A DNA stretch of 64,000 bases from Mogibacterium sp. (GTDB taxonomy: Bacteria; Bacillota; Clostridia; Peptostreptococcales; Anaerovoracaceae). Of the stretch, positions 54,825 through 63,812 are shown in pieces. Position numbers and translations under genes: made by a program. Within the stretch, counting starts at the first letter, position 1; each line of letters starts with the position of its first letter. Location: positions 1 through 64,000 of the forward strand of contig JAEUGJ010000035.1 of NCBI GenBank assembly GCA_016775335.1. Direction: 5' to 3'. The notes under the pieces were generated by a model that saw nothing but the letters and a program-made list of their open reading frames with translations, did no database searches and was not told the DNA's origin.

Positions 54825-55772
54825 CTAGAAGTGGGTGTGGCGCACGATGGTGTCCATGAAGACCTGCATGGCCTGGGTGAGGTACCGGCCCTTCTTCCAA
54901 TAGAAGTACAGATTTCGGGTGATGTTCTCGCCCGCCAGCTTGTAATACACCAGGTTGGGATCCGGGGTGGCTCTGCCGATCAGGAGTTCCCCGGTGAACG
55001 CAATTCCCAGGCCGGAACCGGCCACGTTGTAGGCGGTGAGCTGCTGATCCAGTTCCAGTGCAATGCGAGGCTTAAATCCGTATTCCTGGCAGAGGAGCCG
55101 GGCGCGGTTTCCGGTATCGTTGAAGGAATGGAGCAGGATGAAAGGCTCCTTTTGGAAAAGAGCGAGATCCACGGCCGGATATTGTTCCTGACGAAAGGAT
55201 CCGTCCTGAATGGCCTTCTGAGGAATTTGATAGTCCCGCAGTTCCATGTTGATAGCGAAATTTTTGGGCACCACCAGAACCAAATCTTCCCGGCCCACCT
55301 GGTGCCGGTCAAAGACCTTCAAGTCCAGCTCCTTGTTGTCCAGGATAAAGTCAATCTGGGAGTCCTGAAGCAGTTTCACCAGTTCCCGGGATTTTGCTTC
55401 CACCAGGGAAATCTCCAGGTCCGGATACTTGGCGGAGAATCGGGCGAGCAGGGGCGGGAGCACCCAGGAGGAGAAGAAGTTGCTCCCGCCGAAGTGCAGG
55501 GAGCCGGTGCGCAGCTCCCCAAAGTCGTTAATAAAGGTCTCGAATTCCGTGGTGGCGGTCATAATCTGGTGCACCGCGTGGATATACTGCTTGCCGCATT
55601 CGGTGAGCTCCAAGGGCTTGGTGCTGCGGTCGAAAAGAGGATAGCCCACCTTCTTCTCAATCCGTTTCACGTTGGCGCTCAGCGATGGCTGAGAGATGTA
55701 CAGCTTGGCCGCCGCCTTGGAAAAACTCTTCTGCTTGTAAACTTCATATACGTATTCCATTCCCTGAAACAT
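54825..55772 (-). CDS. LysR-family transcriptional regulator
   Basis: A 315-residue regulator. The N-terminal winged helix is typical: YEVYKQKSFSKAAAKLYISQPSLSANVKRIEKKVGYPLFDR. The co-inducer domain spans about 90-300. It is divergent from pckA, so control of pckA and of itself is the natural hypothesis for a LysR regulator. The effector is unknown. Confidence 0.9.
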   Translation of the reverse strand: MFQGMEYVYEVYKQKSFSKAAAKLYISQPSLSANVKRIEKKVGYPLFDRSTKPLELTECGKQYIHAVHQIMTATTEFETFINDFGELRTGSLHFGGSNFFSSWVLPPLLARFSAKYPDLEISLVEAKSRELVKLLQDSQIDFILDNKELDLKVFDRHQVGREDLVLVVPKNFAINMELRDYQIPQKAIQDGSFRQEQYPAVDLALFQKEPFILLHSFNDTGNRARLLCQEYGFKPRIALELDQQLTAYNVAGSGLGIAFTGELLIGRATPDPNLVYYKLAGENITRNLYFYWKKGRYLTQAMQVFMDTIVRHTHF

Positions 55773-55781
55773 GATTTCTCC

Positions 55782-55812
55782 TTATATAACTTCAAAACTA
55801 TAGTTTATATAA
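55782..55812. promoter_or_regulatory. Candidate LysR operator between lysR and pckA
   Basis: Two self-palindromic TTATATAA half-sites at 55782-55789 and 55805-55812 are separated by 15 bases. They lie in the divergent gap just upstream of the lysR start. TATAAT at 55830-55835 could be the pckA -10. Confidence 0.4.
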
Positions 55813-55937
55813 AAATATAAGTATTTGATTATAATACAATATTTACATATACTTTACAAGTGAGCCGGCACTGCGAATTCCTCGCATTGTCGGAAATGGT
55901 TGGAAGATATAAGGTTTTTTTATAGGAGAAGAGAGTT

Positions 55938-57551
55938 ATGGAAATGTACGGAATCGATCAGCTGGGTATTCAGGCAAGTCAGGTGCACCACAATCTGTGC
56001 ACGGCAAGACTGGTGAAGAAATCCCTGGAGCGGGGGGAAGCAACCCTGTCCGCGACAGGCGCCCTTTCGGTGGAAACGGGAAAGTATACCGGCCGATCTC
56101 CTTACGATAAATACATTGTAGACAGCCCGGCGGTGCACGACCGGATTCACTGGGGAAGTGTCAATCGTCCCATTGACCGGAGAGTTTTTAACCGGATTAA
56201 GGGGGATATGATCGAGTATCTGAATGGGAAAGAAGTGTTCGTTTTCGATGGTTTTGCCGGGGCAGACAGCAAGTACACCCGGAAAATTCGGGTCATCAAC
56301 GAGAAAGCGTGGCAGAACCTGTTCATCCACAACCTGCTGATTCGTCCGACGGAGGAGCAGCTGGAGGAATACGGTGAGGCGGATTTCACTATCCTGGCGG
56401 TGCCGGGGTTCAAGTGCGATGCGAAGAAGTACGGTATTCATTCGGAAGCGGCGATTATCATCGATTACGAGGCGCACTTTGTCATCATTGCCGGAACCAG
56501 CTATGCGGGAGAGATTAAGAAATCCGTATTTTCTATCATGAATTACGTGCTGCCGGTGGAAGACAACGTGCTGCCGATGCACTGCTCGTCCAATATGGAT
56601 CCGGAGACCGGGGAGACGGCGGTGTTCTTCGGATTGTCCGGAACCGGAAAGACGACCCTGTCGGCGGATCCGTCCCGGAAGCTGATTGGAGATGACGAGC
56701 ACGGCTGGTCCGACGACGGCGTGTTCAATATTGAGGGGGGATGCTACGCGAAGTGCATCGACCTGGAAGAAGAGGAGCAGCCGGAAATCTATCACGCGAT
56801 TCGATTCGGTTCCGTCGTGGAAAACGTGGTTCTGGATCACGAGACCCGAGAAGCGGATTACTCCGACCGGGAGCTGACGCCGAATACCCGCGTGGGATAT
56901 CCGATTGATTTTATCGATAATGCGGAGATTCCGGGAAAGGGCGGAATCCCGAAGGTGGTAATCTTCCTGACGGCGGATTCCTTCGGCGTACTGCCGCCGA
57001 TTTCCAGACTGTCCAAGAATGCAGCTATGTACCAGTTCGTTACCGGTTTTACCGCAAAGGTAGCCGGCACGGAGCGAGGCATCAAGGAGCCGCAGCCGAC
57101 CTTCTCCACGCTGTTCGGGGAACCGTTCATGCCGCTGAGAGCAGAACGTTATGCGGAGATGCTGGGCGAGCGCTTGGAGAAATACGGCACAAAAGTATAT
57201 TTGGTAAATACCGGCTGGACCGGTGGCGCGTACGGTACCGGTTCCAGAATGAAGCTGAAGTACACCCGGGCGATGATTCATGCGGCTCTGGAAGGAAAAC
57301 TGGACGATGTGGAGTACGTTCACGACGCCCTCTTTAATCTGGACATTCCACAGAGCTGCCCGGATGTACCGGCAGAAATCATGAATCCGAGAGATACCTG
57401 GAAGGACAAGGAGGCGTACGATCTTCAGGCCAGAGAGCTGGCGAAAATGTTCCAGGACAACTTTGAAAAAAAGTATCCGGATATGAAGGAAGAAATCGCC
57501 GCTGCCGGACCGCATGTGGACAACATCGAGGATGAAGCGGCCGCAATATAA
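55938..57551 (+). CDS. pckA: ATP-dependent phosphoenolpyruvate carboxykinase
   Basis: A 537-residue enzyme interconverting oxaloacetate and PEP. Segments include TGKYTGRSPYDKYIV (substrate Arg), the metal-binding GTSYAGEIKKSVFS, and the P-loop FGLSGTGKTTLSADP starting at residue 232. The kinase-2-like GDDEHGWSDDGVFNIEGGCYAK and the adenine-binding region TNT-like VNTGWTGGAYGTGSRMKL follow. In fermentative anaerobes it often runs in the direction of CO2 fixation. A terminator follows, so it is monocistronic. Confidence 0.96.
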   Translation: MEMYGIDQLGIQASQVHHNLCTARLVKKSLERGEATLSATGALSVETGKYTGRSPYDKYIVDSPAVHDRIHWGSVNRPIDRRVFNRIKGDMIEYLNGKEVFVFDGFAGADSKYTRKIRVINEKAWQNLFIHNLLIRPTEEQLEEYGEADFTILAVPGFKCDAKKYGIHSEAAIIIDYEAHFVIIAGTSYAGEIKKSVFSIMNYVLPVEDNVLPMHCSSNMDPETGETAVFFGLSGTGKTTLSADPSRKLIGDDEHGWSDDGVFNIEGGCYAKCIDLEEEEQPEIYHAIRFGSVVENVVLDHETREADYSDRELTPNTRVGYPIDFIDNAEIPGKGGIPKVVIFLTADSFGVLPPISRLSKNAAMYQFVTGFTAKVAGTERGIKEPQPTFSTLFGEPFMPLRAERYAEMLGERLEKYGTKVYLVNTGWTGGAYGTGSRMKLKYTRAMIHAALEGKLDDVEYVHDALFNLDIPQSCPDVPAEIMNPRDTWKDKEAYDLQARELAKMFQDNFEKKYPDMKEEIAAAGPHVDNIEDEAAAI

Positions 57552-57576
57552 TGAAAGAATAAATGGTGGATAAGGA

Positions 57577-57611
57577 AAGGGGAATCCGGTGCAAATCGGA
57601 TTCCTTTTTCT
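57577..57611 (+). terminator. Terminator after pckA
   Basis: GGAATCCG (57581-57588) pairs with CGGATTCC (57597-57604), extended by A/G-T pairs, with a T-rich tail. Confidence 0.8.
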
Positions 57612-57694
57612 GTTGGAGAATTACTCTTCGTCGATTGGGTAGTTTTCCTATGAAGAGTTGGTGAAGTCGTGGAATTACGGCAATCGATGTGTTA

Positions 57695-57721
57695 TTATCA
57701 GTCTCATACGTAGAGTGCTAA
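57695..57721 (+). promoter_or_regulatory. CIRCE-like (HrcA) operator before ftsH
   Basis: TTATCAGTC-N9-GAGTGCTAA matches the CIRCE consensus TTAGCACTC-N9-GAGTGCTAA. The right half is perfect and the left half matches at seven of nine positions. It lies 24 bases before the ftsH ATG. HrcA binding is inferred. Confidence 0.55.
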
Positions 57722-57745
57722 TTCGCACAGAAAATGAGGTAGATT

Positions 57746-59584
57746 ATGAACGAGGTAAAAACACCGAAGAAACCGGTGATTAATTTCTGGATTGGTGCAT
57801 TGATGGTACTTCTGTGTATCAATATTTTTCTGAGACCGTATATTCAGAAAATGCAGATTCAAGATGTGAAGTACAGCACCTTTATCTCCCAGACCGAAAA
57901 GAAGCAAGTGAAAGAGGTGGAGGTGCAGGAAAATAAAATCGTGTTCACTTTGAAGGATGACGACAAGATCTACGAAACCGCAAAGATGAACGATCCGGAG
58001 CTGATCGACCGGCTGTCGGAATCCGGCGCTAAGTTCTCCGGAGAGATTAACGAAACCATGTCTCCGATGGCAAGCTTCCTGTTGACGTGGATTTTACCAA
58101 TCTTGTTCTTCATGTGGCTGGGCAAGCGGATGCAGAAGAGCCTGATGGATAAGTCCGGCGGCGGTGCCGGTTCCATGATGTTCGGAATGGGTAAGTCAAA
58201 TGCGAAGATATACGTGCAGTCCACCAACGGCATTAAGTTCTCTGATGTAGCCGGGGAAGATGAGGCCAAAGAGAATCTGCAGGAAATCGTGGATTATCTC
58301 CACGACCCGAACAAATACAAGACCATCGGTGCCTCTATGCCGAAGGGCGTGCTTCTGGTGGGCCCTCCGGGAACCGGTAAGACCATGCTGGCAAAAGCCG
58401 TAGCGGGGGAATCCAATGTGCCCTTCTTCTCCATTTCCGGATCGGAATTCGTGGAGATGTTCGTGGGCATGGGTGCCTCAAAGGTTCGGGATCTGTTCAA
58501 GCAGGCGAAGGAGAAGGCTCCGTGCATTGTTTTTATCGACGAGATTGATACAATCGGTAAAAAGAGAGACGGCCAGATCGGCGGCAACGATGAACGGGAG
58601 CAGACCCTGAATCAGCTGCTGACGGAGATGGACGGATTCGAAGGCAACAACGGCGTCATCATTCTGGCGGCCACCAACCGTCCGGATTCCCTGGATCCGG
58701 CATTGACGCGACCGGGACGGTTTGACCGGAGAGTACCGGTGGAACTTCCGGACCTGAAGGGACGAGAAGCGATTCTGCGGGTTCACGCGAAGAAGATTAA
58801 AGTGGAGCCGAATGTGGATTATGAGAAAATCGCTCGGATGGCCTCCGGTGCTTCCGGTGCCGAGCTGGCCAATATCGTGAACGAGGCAGCGCTGCGGGCG
58901 GTTCGGGACAAGCGACACTTTGCCACGGAAGCGGATCTGGAAGAAAGCATCGAAGTGGTTATCGCCGGATACCAGAAAAAGAATGCGATTCTGACGGATC
59001 GGGAGAAGTGGACCGTATCCTACCACGAAATCGGCCACGCCCTGGTAGCGGCAAAACAGAGCCACTCTGCACCGGTTCAGAAGATTACCATCATTCCGAG
59101 AACCTCCGGGGCACTGGGATATACCATGCAGGTGGAGGAAGGAAATCACTACCTGATGACAAAGAAGGAGATGGAGAACCGCATTGCCACCTTTACCGGC
59201 GGCCGTGCGGCAGAGGAAATCGTCTTCGGGGATGTGACCACCGGTGCCTCCAACGATATCGAGCAAGCCACCAAGATGGCCCGGGCCATGATTACCCGGT
59301 ACGGAATGAGTTCGGACTTCGACATGGTGGCGTTGGAGACGGTGTCCAACCAGTACCTGGGCGGAGATGCTTCCCTGGCATGCTCGGCGGAGACCCAGAA
59401 GAAGATCGACGAGAAGGTGGTAGCGCTAGTGCGTCAGCAGCATGAAAAGGCCGCCGGAATACTTTTGGAAAATCGAGAGAAATTAGATGAGCTGGCACGG
59501 TACCTGTATCAGAAGGAGACCATTACCGGCGAGGAATTTATGAAGATTCTAAATGAAGACGGGGCTTCGTCCGTCGAAATTTAG
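57746..59584 (+). CDS. ftsH: ATP-dependent membrane metalloprotease FtsH
   Basis: A 612-residue AAA+ protease for membrane and regulatory proteins. Two N-terminal helices (about 13-31 and 104-124) flank a small outer domain. Walker A GPPGTGKT is at residues 206-213, Walker B CIVFIDEID, then the second region of homology NRPDSLDPALTRPGRFDR. The zinc motif is HEIGH (H427, E428, H431), with Ile in place of the usual Ala, and the third ligand region follows in TTGASNDIEQA. It has a CIRCE-like site in its leader and a strong terminator behind it. Confidence 0.95.
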   Translation: MNEVKTPKKPVINFWIGALMVLLCINIFLRPYIQKMQIQDVKYSTFISQTEKKQVKEVEVQENKIVFTLKDDDKIYETAKMNDPELIDRLSESGAKFSGEINETMSPMASFLLTWILPILFFMWLGKRMQKSLMDKSGGGAGSMMFGMGKSNAKIYVQSTNGIKFSDVAGEDEAKENLQEIVDYLHDPNKYKTIGASMPKGVLLVGPPGTGKTMLAKAVAGESNVPFFSISGSEFVEMFVGMGASKVRDLFKQAKEKAPCIVFIDEIDTIGKKRDGQIGGNDEREQTLNQLLTEMDGFEGNNGVIILAATNRPDSLDPALTRPGRFDRRVPVELPDLKGREAILRVHAKKIKVEPNVDYEKIARMASGASGAELANIVNEAALRAVRDKRHFATEADLEESIEVVIAGYQKKNAILTDREKWTVSYHEIGHALVAAKQSHSAPVQKITIIPRTSGALGYTMQVEEGNHYLMTKKEMENRIATFTGGRAAEEIVFGDVTTGASNDIEQATKMARAMITRYGMSSDFDMVALETVSNQYLGGDASLACSAETQKKIDEKVVALVRQQHEKAAGILLENREKLDELARYLYQKETITGEEFMKILNEDGASSVEI

Positions 59585-59600
59585 AAATGCTTTCAAACCG

Positions 59601-59648
59601 AAAAGGGGCGGATTGTTTCGAAACGGAAACAATCCGCCCCTTTTTTGA
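59601..59648 (+). terminator. Strong terminator after ftsH
   Basis: A perfect 19-bp stem (59601-59619 with 59626-59644) with a 6-base loop. It is followed by a T-run. Confidence 0.9.
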
Positions 59649-59684
59649 AAAGAACAAAATGATGGTGGTAAAGCATTCCAAATC

Positions 59685-59815
59685 TGTGGAAAACTTTTCT
59701 TGACAAAAGAAAAAAAGTTGCTCAAAGAGGGACATCAAAGGGTATCGGCGTTTTTAGTTATCCACAATCAGTTGTTCACGAGATTGTATACAATTTTTCA
59801 AATTCTTGTGGAAAA
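59685..59815. promoter_or_regulatory. Cluster of DnaA-box-like sequences
   Basis: TTATCCACA (59758-59766) matches the DnaA box TTATNCACA exactly. TGTGGAAAA occurs at 59685-59693 and 59807-59815, the complement of TTTTCCACA. A palindromic ATTGTATACAAT is at about 59783-59794. The gap 59649-59969 between the ftsH terminator and the CYTH gene end holds no gene. Confidence 0.45.
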
Positions 59816-59881
59816 TTCCCAATCCGTTGGTAAAACTGACTTTGGGGAATGTTAATAAATTGTAAAGAACAGGTAAGGGCA

Positions 59882-59914
59882 AAAAAGAACAGCCGGGGTT
59901 TTTGACCCGGCTGT
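59882..59914 (-). terminator. Terminator of the CYTH gene
   Basis: ACAGCCGGG (59889-59897) pairs with CCCGGCTGT (59906-59914). Read on the - strand it is followed by TCTTTTTTG. Confidence 0.8.
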
Positions 59915-59969
59915 GAAAAAAACAATGGAAAACAATTTCCGTTGAAAAGCATTTTTTTGTAAATAATTT

Positions 59970-60563
59970 CTAGTCGTTCGGAGAGGCGTTTTTGGCGACG
60001 GAGCCCTTCCGGAACCCCATCACCAGTTCTAGGTATGTTAGAGGTTCGATGGCCGGACGGATAAATGACAGTTCAGAGAGAAATTCCCGAAGACGATTCT
60101 CCGTATTCGAGTCCGACCCCGTTTCTGTTTCCGGAAGGACAACCTCAATTTCCACATAGCTTCCCAGTCCGTCCAGTTCGTCCAGGCAGACGGTAAGGTC
60201 CTCTTTCTTATATTCTTTCCGTCGCTTCTTTACTTCCGCAACGGAGTGAAATCCAAGTGCTTGCAAAATCTGACGCATTTTCTGCTCATCTTTCACCCGG
60301 GTTTCCAGTTCCCGGCGGCTCTGACCGATGCCGGAAGCATTGGGGCCTTTGTAAGTGAGGCAGCAATGGACGGCATCGTCATGTTGTTCCCGGCGAAGCC
60401 GCAACGCTTCATCGGTGATGCGGAAATCCCGTTCCGGATGGTTGAAGTACTCGTCCTGCTGGGTGAAGCGGCGGACTTCCCGGAAGCCTTGCTCCTTCAA
60501 ATATTGCTCCAGATCCGGCCGCTTCGAGCTGTCGTATTGTGCTTTTAGTTCGATTTCTTTCAT
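59970..60563 (-). CDS. CYTH-domain protein (class IV adenylate cyclase/thiamine triphosphatase-like)
   Basis: A 197-residue protein. The start at 60563 gives the family-defining MKEIELKAQ; the frame continues upstream to 60716 without a ribosome binding site, while AAAGGA lies before 60563. CYTH features are the EIELK start, a RxR pair in ALRLRREQ, LTYKGPN, the RRELETRV segment, KKRRKEY and CLDELDGLGSYVEIEV. The charged tunnel binds triphosphates. Members act as CyaB cyclases, tripolyphosphatases or thiamine triphosphatases; the substrate here is not known. Confidence 0.85.
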   Translation of the reverse strand: MKEIELKAQYDSSKRPDLEQYLKEQGFREVRRFTQQDEYFNHPERDFRITDEALRLRREQHDDAVHCCLTYKGPNASGIGQSRRELETRVKDEQKMRQILQALGFHSVAEVKKRRKEYKKEDLTVCLDELDGLGSYVEIEVVLPETETGSDSNTENRLREFLSELSFIRPAIEPLTYLELVMGFRKGSVAKNASPND

Positions 60564-60741
60564 TGAATGCAGAGTTTCCTTTCTTAAATCGCGGAGAATG
60601 CGGCGTCCCGCAAACCCGTCAACATATATAGGATAAACGGAAAACCCGGCGGATTCAATCTTTCTTTTATGGGAAATGGGTGAAATTACGGTAGAGATTG
60701 TATACTGTTCATACAATTTTTAAATTTCTTGTGTAGAATTA

Positions 60742-60770
60742 TAGACAAACAAAAAAGATTAATGTAAAAT
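60742..60770 (+). promoter_or_regulatory. Promoter of the alanine/glycine symporter
   Basis: TAGACA (60742-60747), 17-base spacer, TAAAAT (60765-60770), 57 bases before the start. Confidence 0.6.
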
Positions 60771-60826
60771 AGATATGTTGTTTTTTACAATTTATTTCGA
60801 AATTATATGTGAAGGAGCATGACTTT

Positions 60827-62254
60827 ATGGAAGCAATTAATAACGTGGTATTGGCGGTCAGCAATTTTCTGTACCAGCCATTTATTCTTCCGGTGATTCT
60901 GTTGGTGGGCGGATTGTATTTCACGATTCGTACCGGCGGCGTTCAGATTCGGATGTTCAAAGAATGTCTTCGGGTGGTTACCGAAAAACCGAAGACGGAG
61001 AACGGCATTTCATCCTTTGGGGCGCTGATGGTATCCACTGCATCCCGAGTTGGTACCGGTAATATTATCGGTGTGGCAACGGCGGTCATCTGCGGCGGAT
61101 CCGGTGCGATTTTCTGGATGTGGGTCAGTGCGTTCTTAGGCGGCGCCTCTGCTTTCATTGAGTCCACGCTGGCACAGATTTATAAAAAGAAGAATGCGGA
61201 CGGCTCCAGCTACGGCGGACCGGCGTTCTACATGAGAGACGCGCTGAATGCGAGATGGCTTGGCGTGATTTTCTCCGTACTGATTATCTTTACCTATGCG
61301 ATTGGATATAACATGCTGGCGGCGTTCAACCTGCAATCCACCTTCCAGGTGTTCAGCTTCTACGGAGAACGCACACCGGCAATCATCGGGGTCATCCTGG
61401 CCGCACTGTTTGGTGCCGTTGTCATCGGCGGTGCACACCGTCTGGTAAAAGTAACCGGCGTTCTGGTTCCGGTGATGGGCATTGTCTATGTGGCAATTTC
61501 CCTGATTGTGCTGGTACTGAATATCGGAAACATTCCGGCAATGTTCGCCGGCATCTTCAAGAATGCCTTTGATTTCCACGCAATCTTCGGCGGTTTTGCG
61601 GGATCCTGCATCATGTTCGGAATCAAGAGAGGTCTCTACTCCAATGAGGCCGGTATGGGTTCCGCGCCGAATGCAGCGGCAACGGCGGACGTTTCCCACC
61701 CGGCAAAACAGGGTCTGGTTCAGATGCTGTCCGTATTCATCGATACCATGCTGATCTGCACCGCAACCGCATTCATGTGCCTCAGCACCAACATCATTCC
61801 GCAGAATTATCTGGGTGCAGATGGAACGGCAGACGCTGCGGGATACGTACAGGCGGCGACCGCATCCACCCTTGGTAAATTCGGACCGATTTTCATCGCA
61901 TTTGCAATGTGCCTGTTCGCATTCACCACATTGATCGGAAACTATTCCTACTGTGAAGGATGCATCCGGTTCATCATTCAGAGAGACATCAAGCCGGGCG
62001 AACTGCTGGCATTCCGTCTCTTCGCTACCGCACTGGTATTCGTGGGTTCCATCGCTTCGGCGGGACTGGTATGGAACACCGCAGATATGATGCAGGGCCT
62101 GATGGTTATCACGAATATGCCGACCATCCTGTTGCTGGGCGGAACCGCGGTAAAATGCCTGCGGGATTACCAGAAGCAGAAGGCGGAAGGAAAAGATCCG
62201 CATTTCGTGGCTGCAGATATTGATTTGAAGCAGGATACGGATTTCTGGAAATAG
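60827..62254 (+). CDS. Alanine/glycine:cation symporter (AGCS family)
   Basis: A 475-residue sodium- or proton-coupled amino acid transporter. ATG 60827 lies nine bases after AAGGAG; a GTG at 60809 overlaps that site. About 11 helices can be traced. AGCS signatures are LYFTIRTGGVQIRMF, the GTGNIIGVATAVICGGSGAIFWMW segment, GPAFYMRD and GIKRGLYSNEAGMGSAPNAAATA. A C-terminal charged tail follows. Alanine or glycine is the likely substrate. Confidence 0.92.
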   Translation: MEAINNVVLAVSNFLYQPFILPVILLVGGLYFTIRTGGVQIRMFKECLRVVTEKPKTENGISSFGALMVSTASRVGTGNIIGVATAVICGGSGAIFWMWVSAFLGGASAFIESTLAQIYKKKNADGSSYGGPAFYMRDALNARWLGVIFSVLIIFTYAIGYNMLAAFNLQSTFQVFSFYGERTPAIIGVILAALFGAVVIGGAHRLVKVTGVLVPVMGIVYVAISLIVLVLNIGNIPAMFAGIFKNAFDFHAIFGGFAGSCIMFGIKRGLYSNEAGMGSAPNAAATADVSHPAKQGLVQMLSVFIDTMLICTATAFMCLSTNIIPQNYLGADGTADAAGYVQAATASTLGKFGPIFIAFAMCLFAFTTLIGNYSYCEGCIRFIIQRDIKPGELLAFRLFATALVFVGSIASAGLVWNTADMMQGLMVITNMPTILLLGGTAVKCLRDYQKQKAEGKDPHFVAADIDLKQDTDFWK

Positions 62255-62277
62255 GAATTCCGGATATCATAAAAGGA

Positions 62278-62306
62278 AAGACGGTTGCCCTCGGGTGACC
62301 GTCTTT
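62278..62306 (+). terminator. Terminator after the symporter
   Basis: AAGACGGT (62278-62285) pairs with ACCGTCTT (62298-62305), followed by T-rich sequence. Confidence 0.7.
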
Positions 62307-62317
62307 TGCATATAGTT

Positions 62318-62364
62318 AGAATTGACGACGAAAGAGGGAAGACGGAGGGTTCGTCGTCAATTCT
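62318..62364. repeat. 15-bp perfect hairpin
   Basis: AGAATTGACGACGAA pairs with TTCGTCGTCAATTCT around a 17-base loop. It is followed by TTCCTTTTG. It could be a second terminator or a structural element. Confidence 0.7.
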
Positions 62365-62390
62365 TTCCTTTTGAAATTATAGAAATGGGA

Positions 62391-62433
62391 AGAGCTGCAC
62401 GAAGGCCGGCGGAGGCACTTCGTGCAGCTCTTT
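62391..62433. repeat. 14-bp perfect hairpin
   Basis: AGAGCTGCACGAAG (62391-62404) pairs with CTTCGTGCAGCTCT (62418-62431) around a 13-base loop, followed by TTT. Confidence 0.7.
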
Positions 62434-62445
62434 TCTTCGTCGCGG

Positions 62446-62626
62446 GGCACCACGCCCTTGATGCCGGATAGGGTTTCGACCGGTTGGACGTGGTGCCTCG
62501 CCGCCGGCAAACCCTTTGTTCTTCGTCACCGGGCACCACGCCAGCGTCTCCGAGCGGCCCCGAACGGGTATACGACTGTCCCCGCGCGGAAAATTCCGTC
62601 CCCGAGCAGGCATTCCGCACCACGCC
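62446..62626. repeat. GC-rich repeat zone with GCACCACGCC units
   Basis: GCACCACGCC occurs at 62447, 62533 and 62617, spaced 86 and 84 nt. The first pairs with CGTGGTGCC at 62489-62497 to form a long-loop hairpin. No gene is supported in 62307-62646. Open frames here are by-products of GC content. Confidence 0.6.
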
Positions 62627-62646
62627 GGCAATGGAGAACCAAAATG

Positions 62647-62680
62647 AACAGCGGGACCCTTTGAAAAGAATCCCGCTGTT
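62647..62680. terminator. Terminator at the ilvC 3' end
   Basis: AACAGCGGGA (62647-62656) pairs with TCCCGCTGTT (62671-62680), with T-rich sequence on both outer sides. Confidence 0.75.
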
Positions 62681-62708
62681 TTGAATGGAGTGTAAATATA
62701 TCGATGAC

Positions 62709-63737
62709 TTAGTTGTTGATCAGCTTCTCATCATCCTTGTTCCAGCTGTACAGCTTCCGGATATCTTCACCCACCGATTCGCAAGGATGTTCCGATGCTC
62801 TCTGACGCATCATCTTGAAGTGAACCTGACCGCCGGCCATGTCGTCCAAGAAGCCTCTTGCGAAGGAACCGTCCTGAATGTCGTGAAGAATGTCCTTCAT
62901 TGCCTTCTTGGTGTCCTCGGTGATGATCTTCGGACCTGTTACATAGTCTCCGAATTCAGCGGTGTTGGAAATGGAATAACGCATTCCGGCAAAACCGCTT
63001 TCGTAGATCAGGTCTACAATCAGCTTCATTTCGTGGATGCATTCGAAGTATGCATTCCGAGGGTCGTAACCGGCTTCGGTCAGTGTCTCGTAGCCGGCCT
63101 GCATCAGTGCGCATACGCCGCCGCAGAGAACTGCCTGCTCGCCGAAGAGGTCGGTCTCGGTTTCTGTTCTAAATGTGGTCTCCAGTACGCCGGCTCTTGC
63201 AACGCCCAGACCTGCCGCATATGCCAGCGCTCTGTCCAGTGCCTTTCCGGTAGCGTCCTGCTGAACGGCAACCAGTGCCGGTGTACCTCTGCCTGCCTGG
63301 AACTCAGAACGAACGGTGTGTCCCGGAGCCTTTGGCGCAATCATGGTAACATCCACGTCAGCCGGTGGATTGATCAGACCGTAATGAATATTAAATCCGT
63401 GAGCAAACATCAGCATATTGCCGGCTTCCAGATTCGGTGCGATGTCCTTTGCATACATTGCAGCCTGTGTCTCATCGTGGGTAAGAATCATAACGATATC
63501 TGCCCATTTAGCGGCTTCTGCGGTGGTGAGAACCTTCAGACCCTGAGCCTCTGCCTTTGCTTTGGACTTGGAACCTTCATACAGACCGACAACGACGTCG
63601 CATCCGGATTCCTTCAGATTCAGTGCATGGGCATGGCCCTGGCTTCCGTAACCGATAACGGCGATCTTCTGTCCGTCCAATACGCTCAGATCACAATCGG
63701 CTTCATAATAAATCTTGTGGTTTTCGTAACTGCTCAT
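62709..63737 (-). CDS. ilvC: Ketol-acid reductoisomerase
   Basis: A 342-residue class I enzyme of valine, leucine and isoleucine synthesis. The start at 63737 follows AGGAGG; the frame is open further upstream through the promoter. The NADPH-binding loop is VIGYGSQGHAHALNLKESG, then GLYEGSKSKAKAEA. Catalytic domain segments are MIAPKAPGHTVRSEF, TDLFGEQAVLCGG and ECIHEMKLIVDLIYESG, which carry the Mg-binding Asp and Glu residues. No other ilv or leu gene is next to it, unlike the usual ilvBNC-leu layout. Confidence 0.95.
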   Translation of the reverse strand: MSSYENHKIYYEADCDLSVLDGQKIAVIGYGSQGHAHALNLKESGCDVVVGLYEGSKSKAKAEAQGLKVLTTAEAAKWADIVMILTHDETQAAMYAKDIAPNLEAGNMLMFAHGFNIHYGLINPPADVDVTMIAPKAPGHTVRSEFQAGRGTPALVAVQQDATGKALDRALAYAAGLGVARAGVLETTFRTETETDLFGEQAVLCGGVCALMQAGYETLTEAGYDPRNAYFECIHEMKLIVDLIYESGFAGMRYSISNTAEFGDYVTGPKIITEDTKKAMKDILHDIQDGSFARGFLDDMAGGQVHFKMMRQRASEHPCESVGEDIRKLYSWNKDDEKLINN

Positions 63738-63812
63738 CTCTAATTTTCCTCCTAATATATTATCCCAATAATTAACCTGTGAACCATACCAAGTTGTATG
63801 TTGTATGACAAC

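Noticed and set aside
59685..59815. Chromosomal origin of replication
   Set aside because: No dnaA, dnaN, rpmH or gid genes nearby, and only three boxes; kept only as a DnaA-box-like cluster.
63738..63812. T-box leader before ilvC
   Set aside because: The leader is about 70 nt, too short, and no T-box sequence such as AGGGTGGNACCGCG is present.
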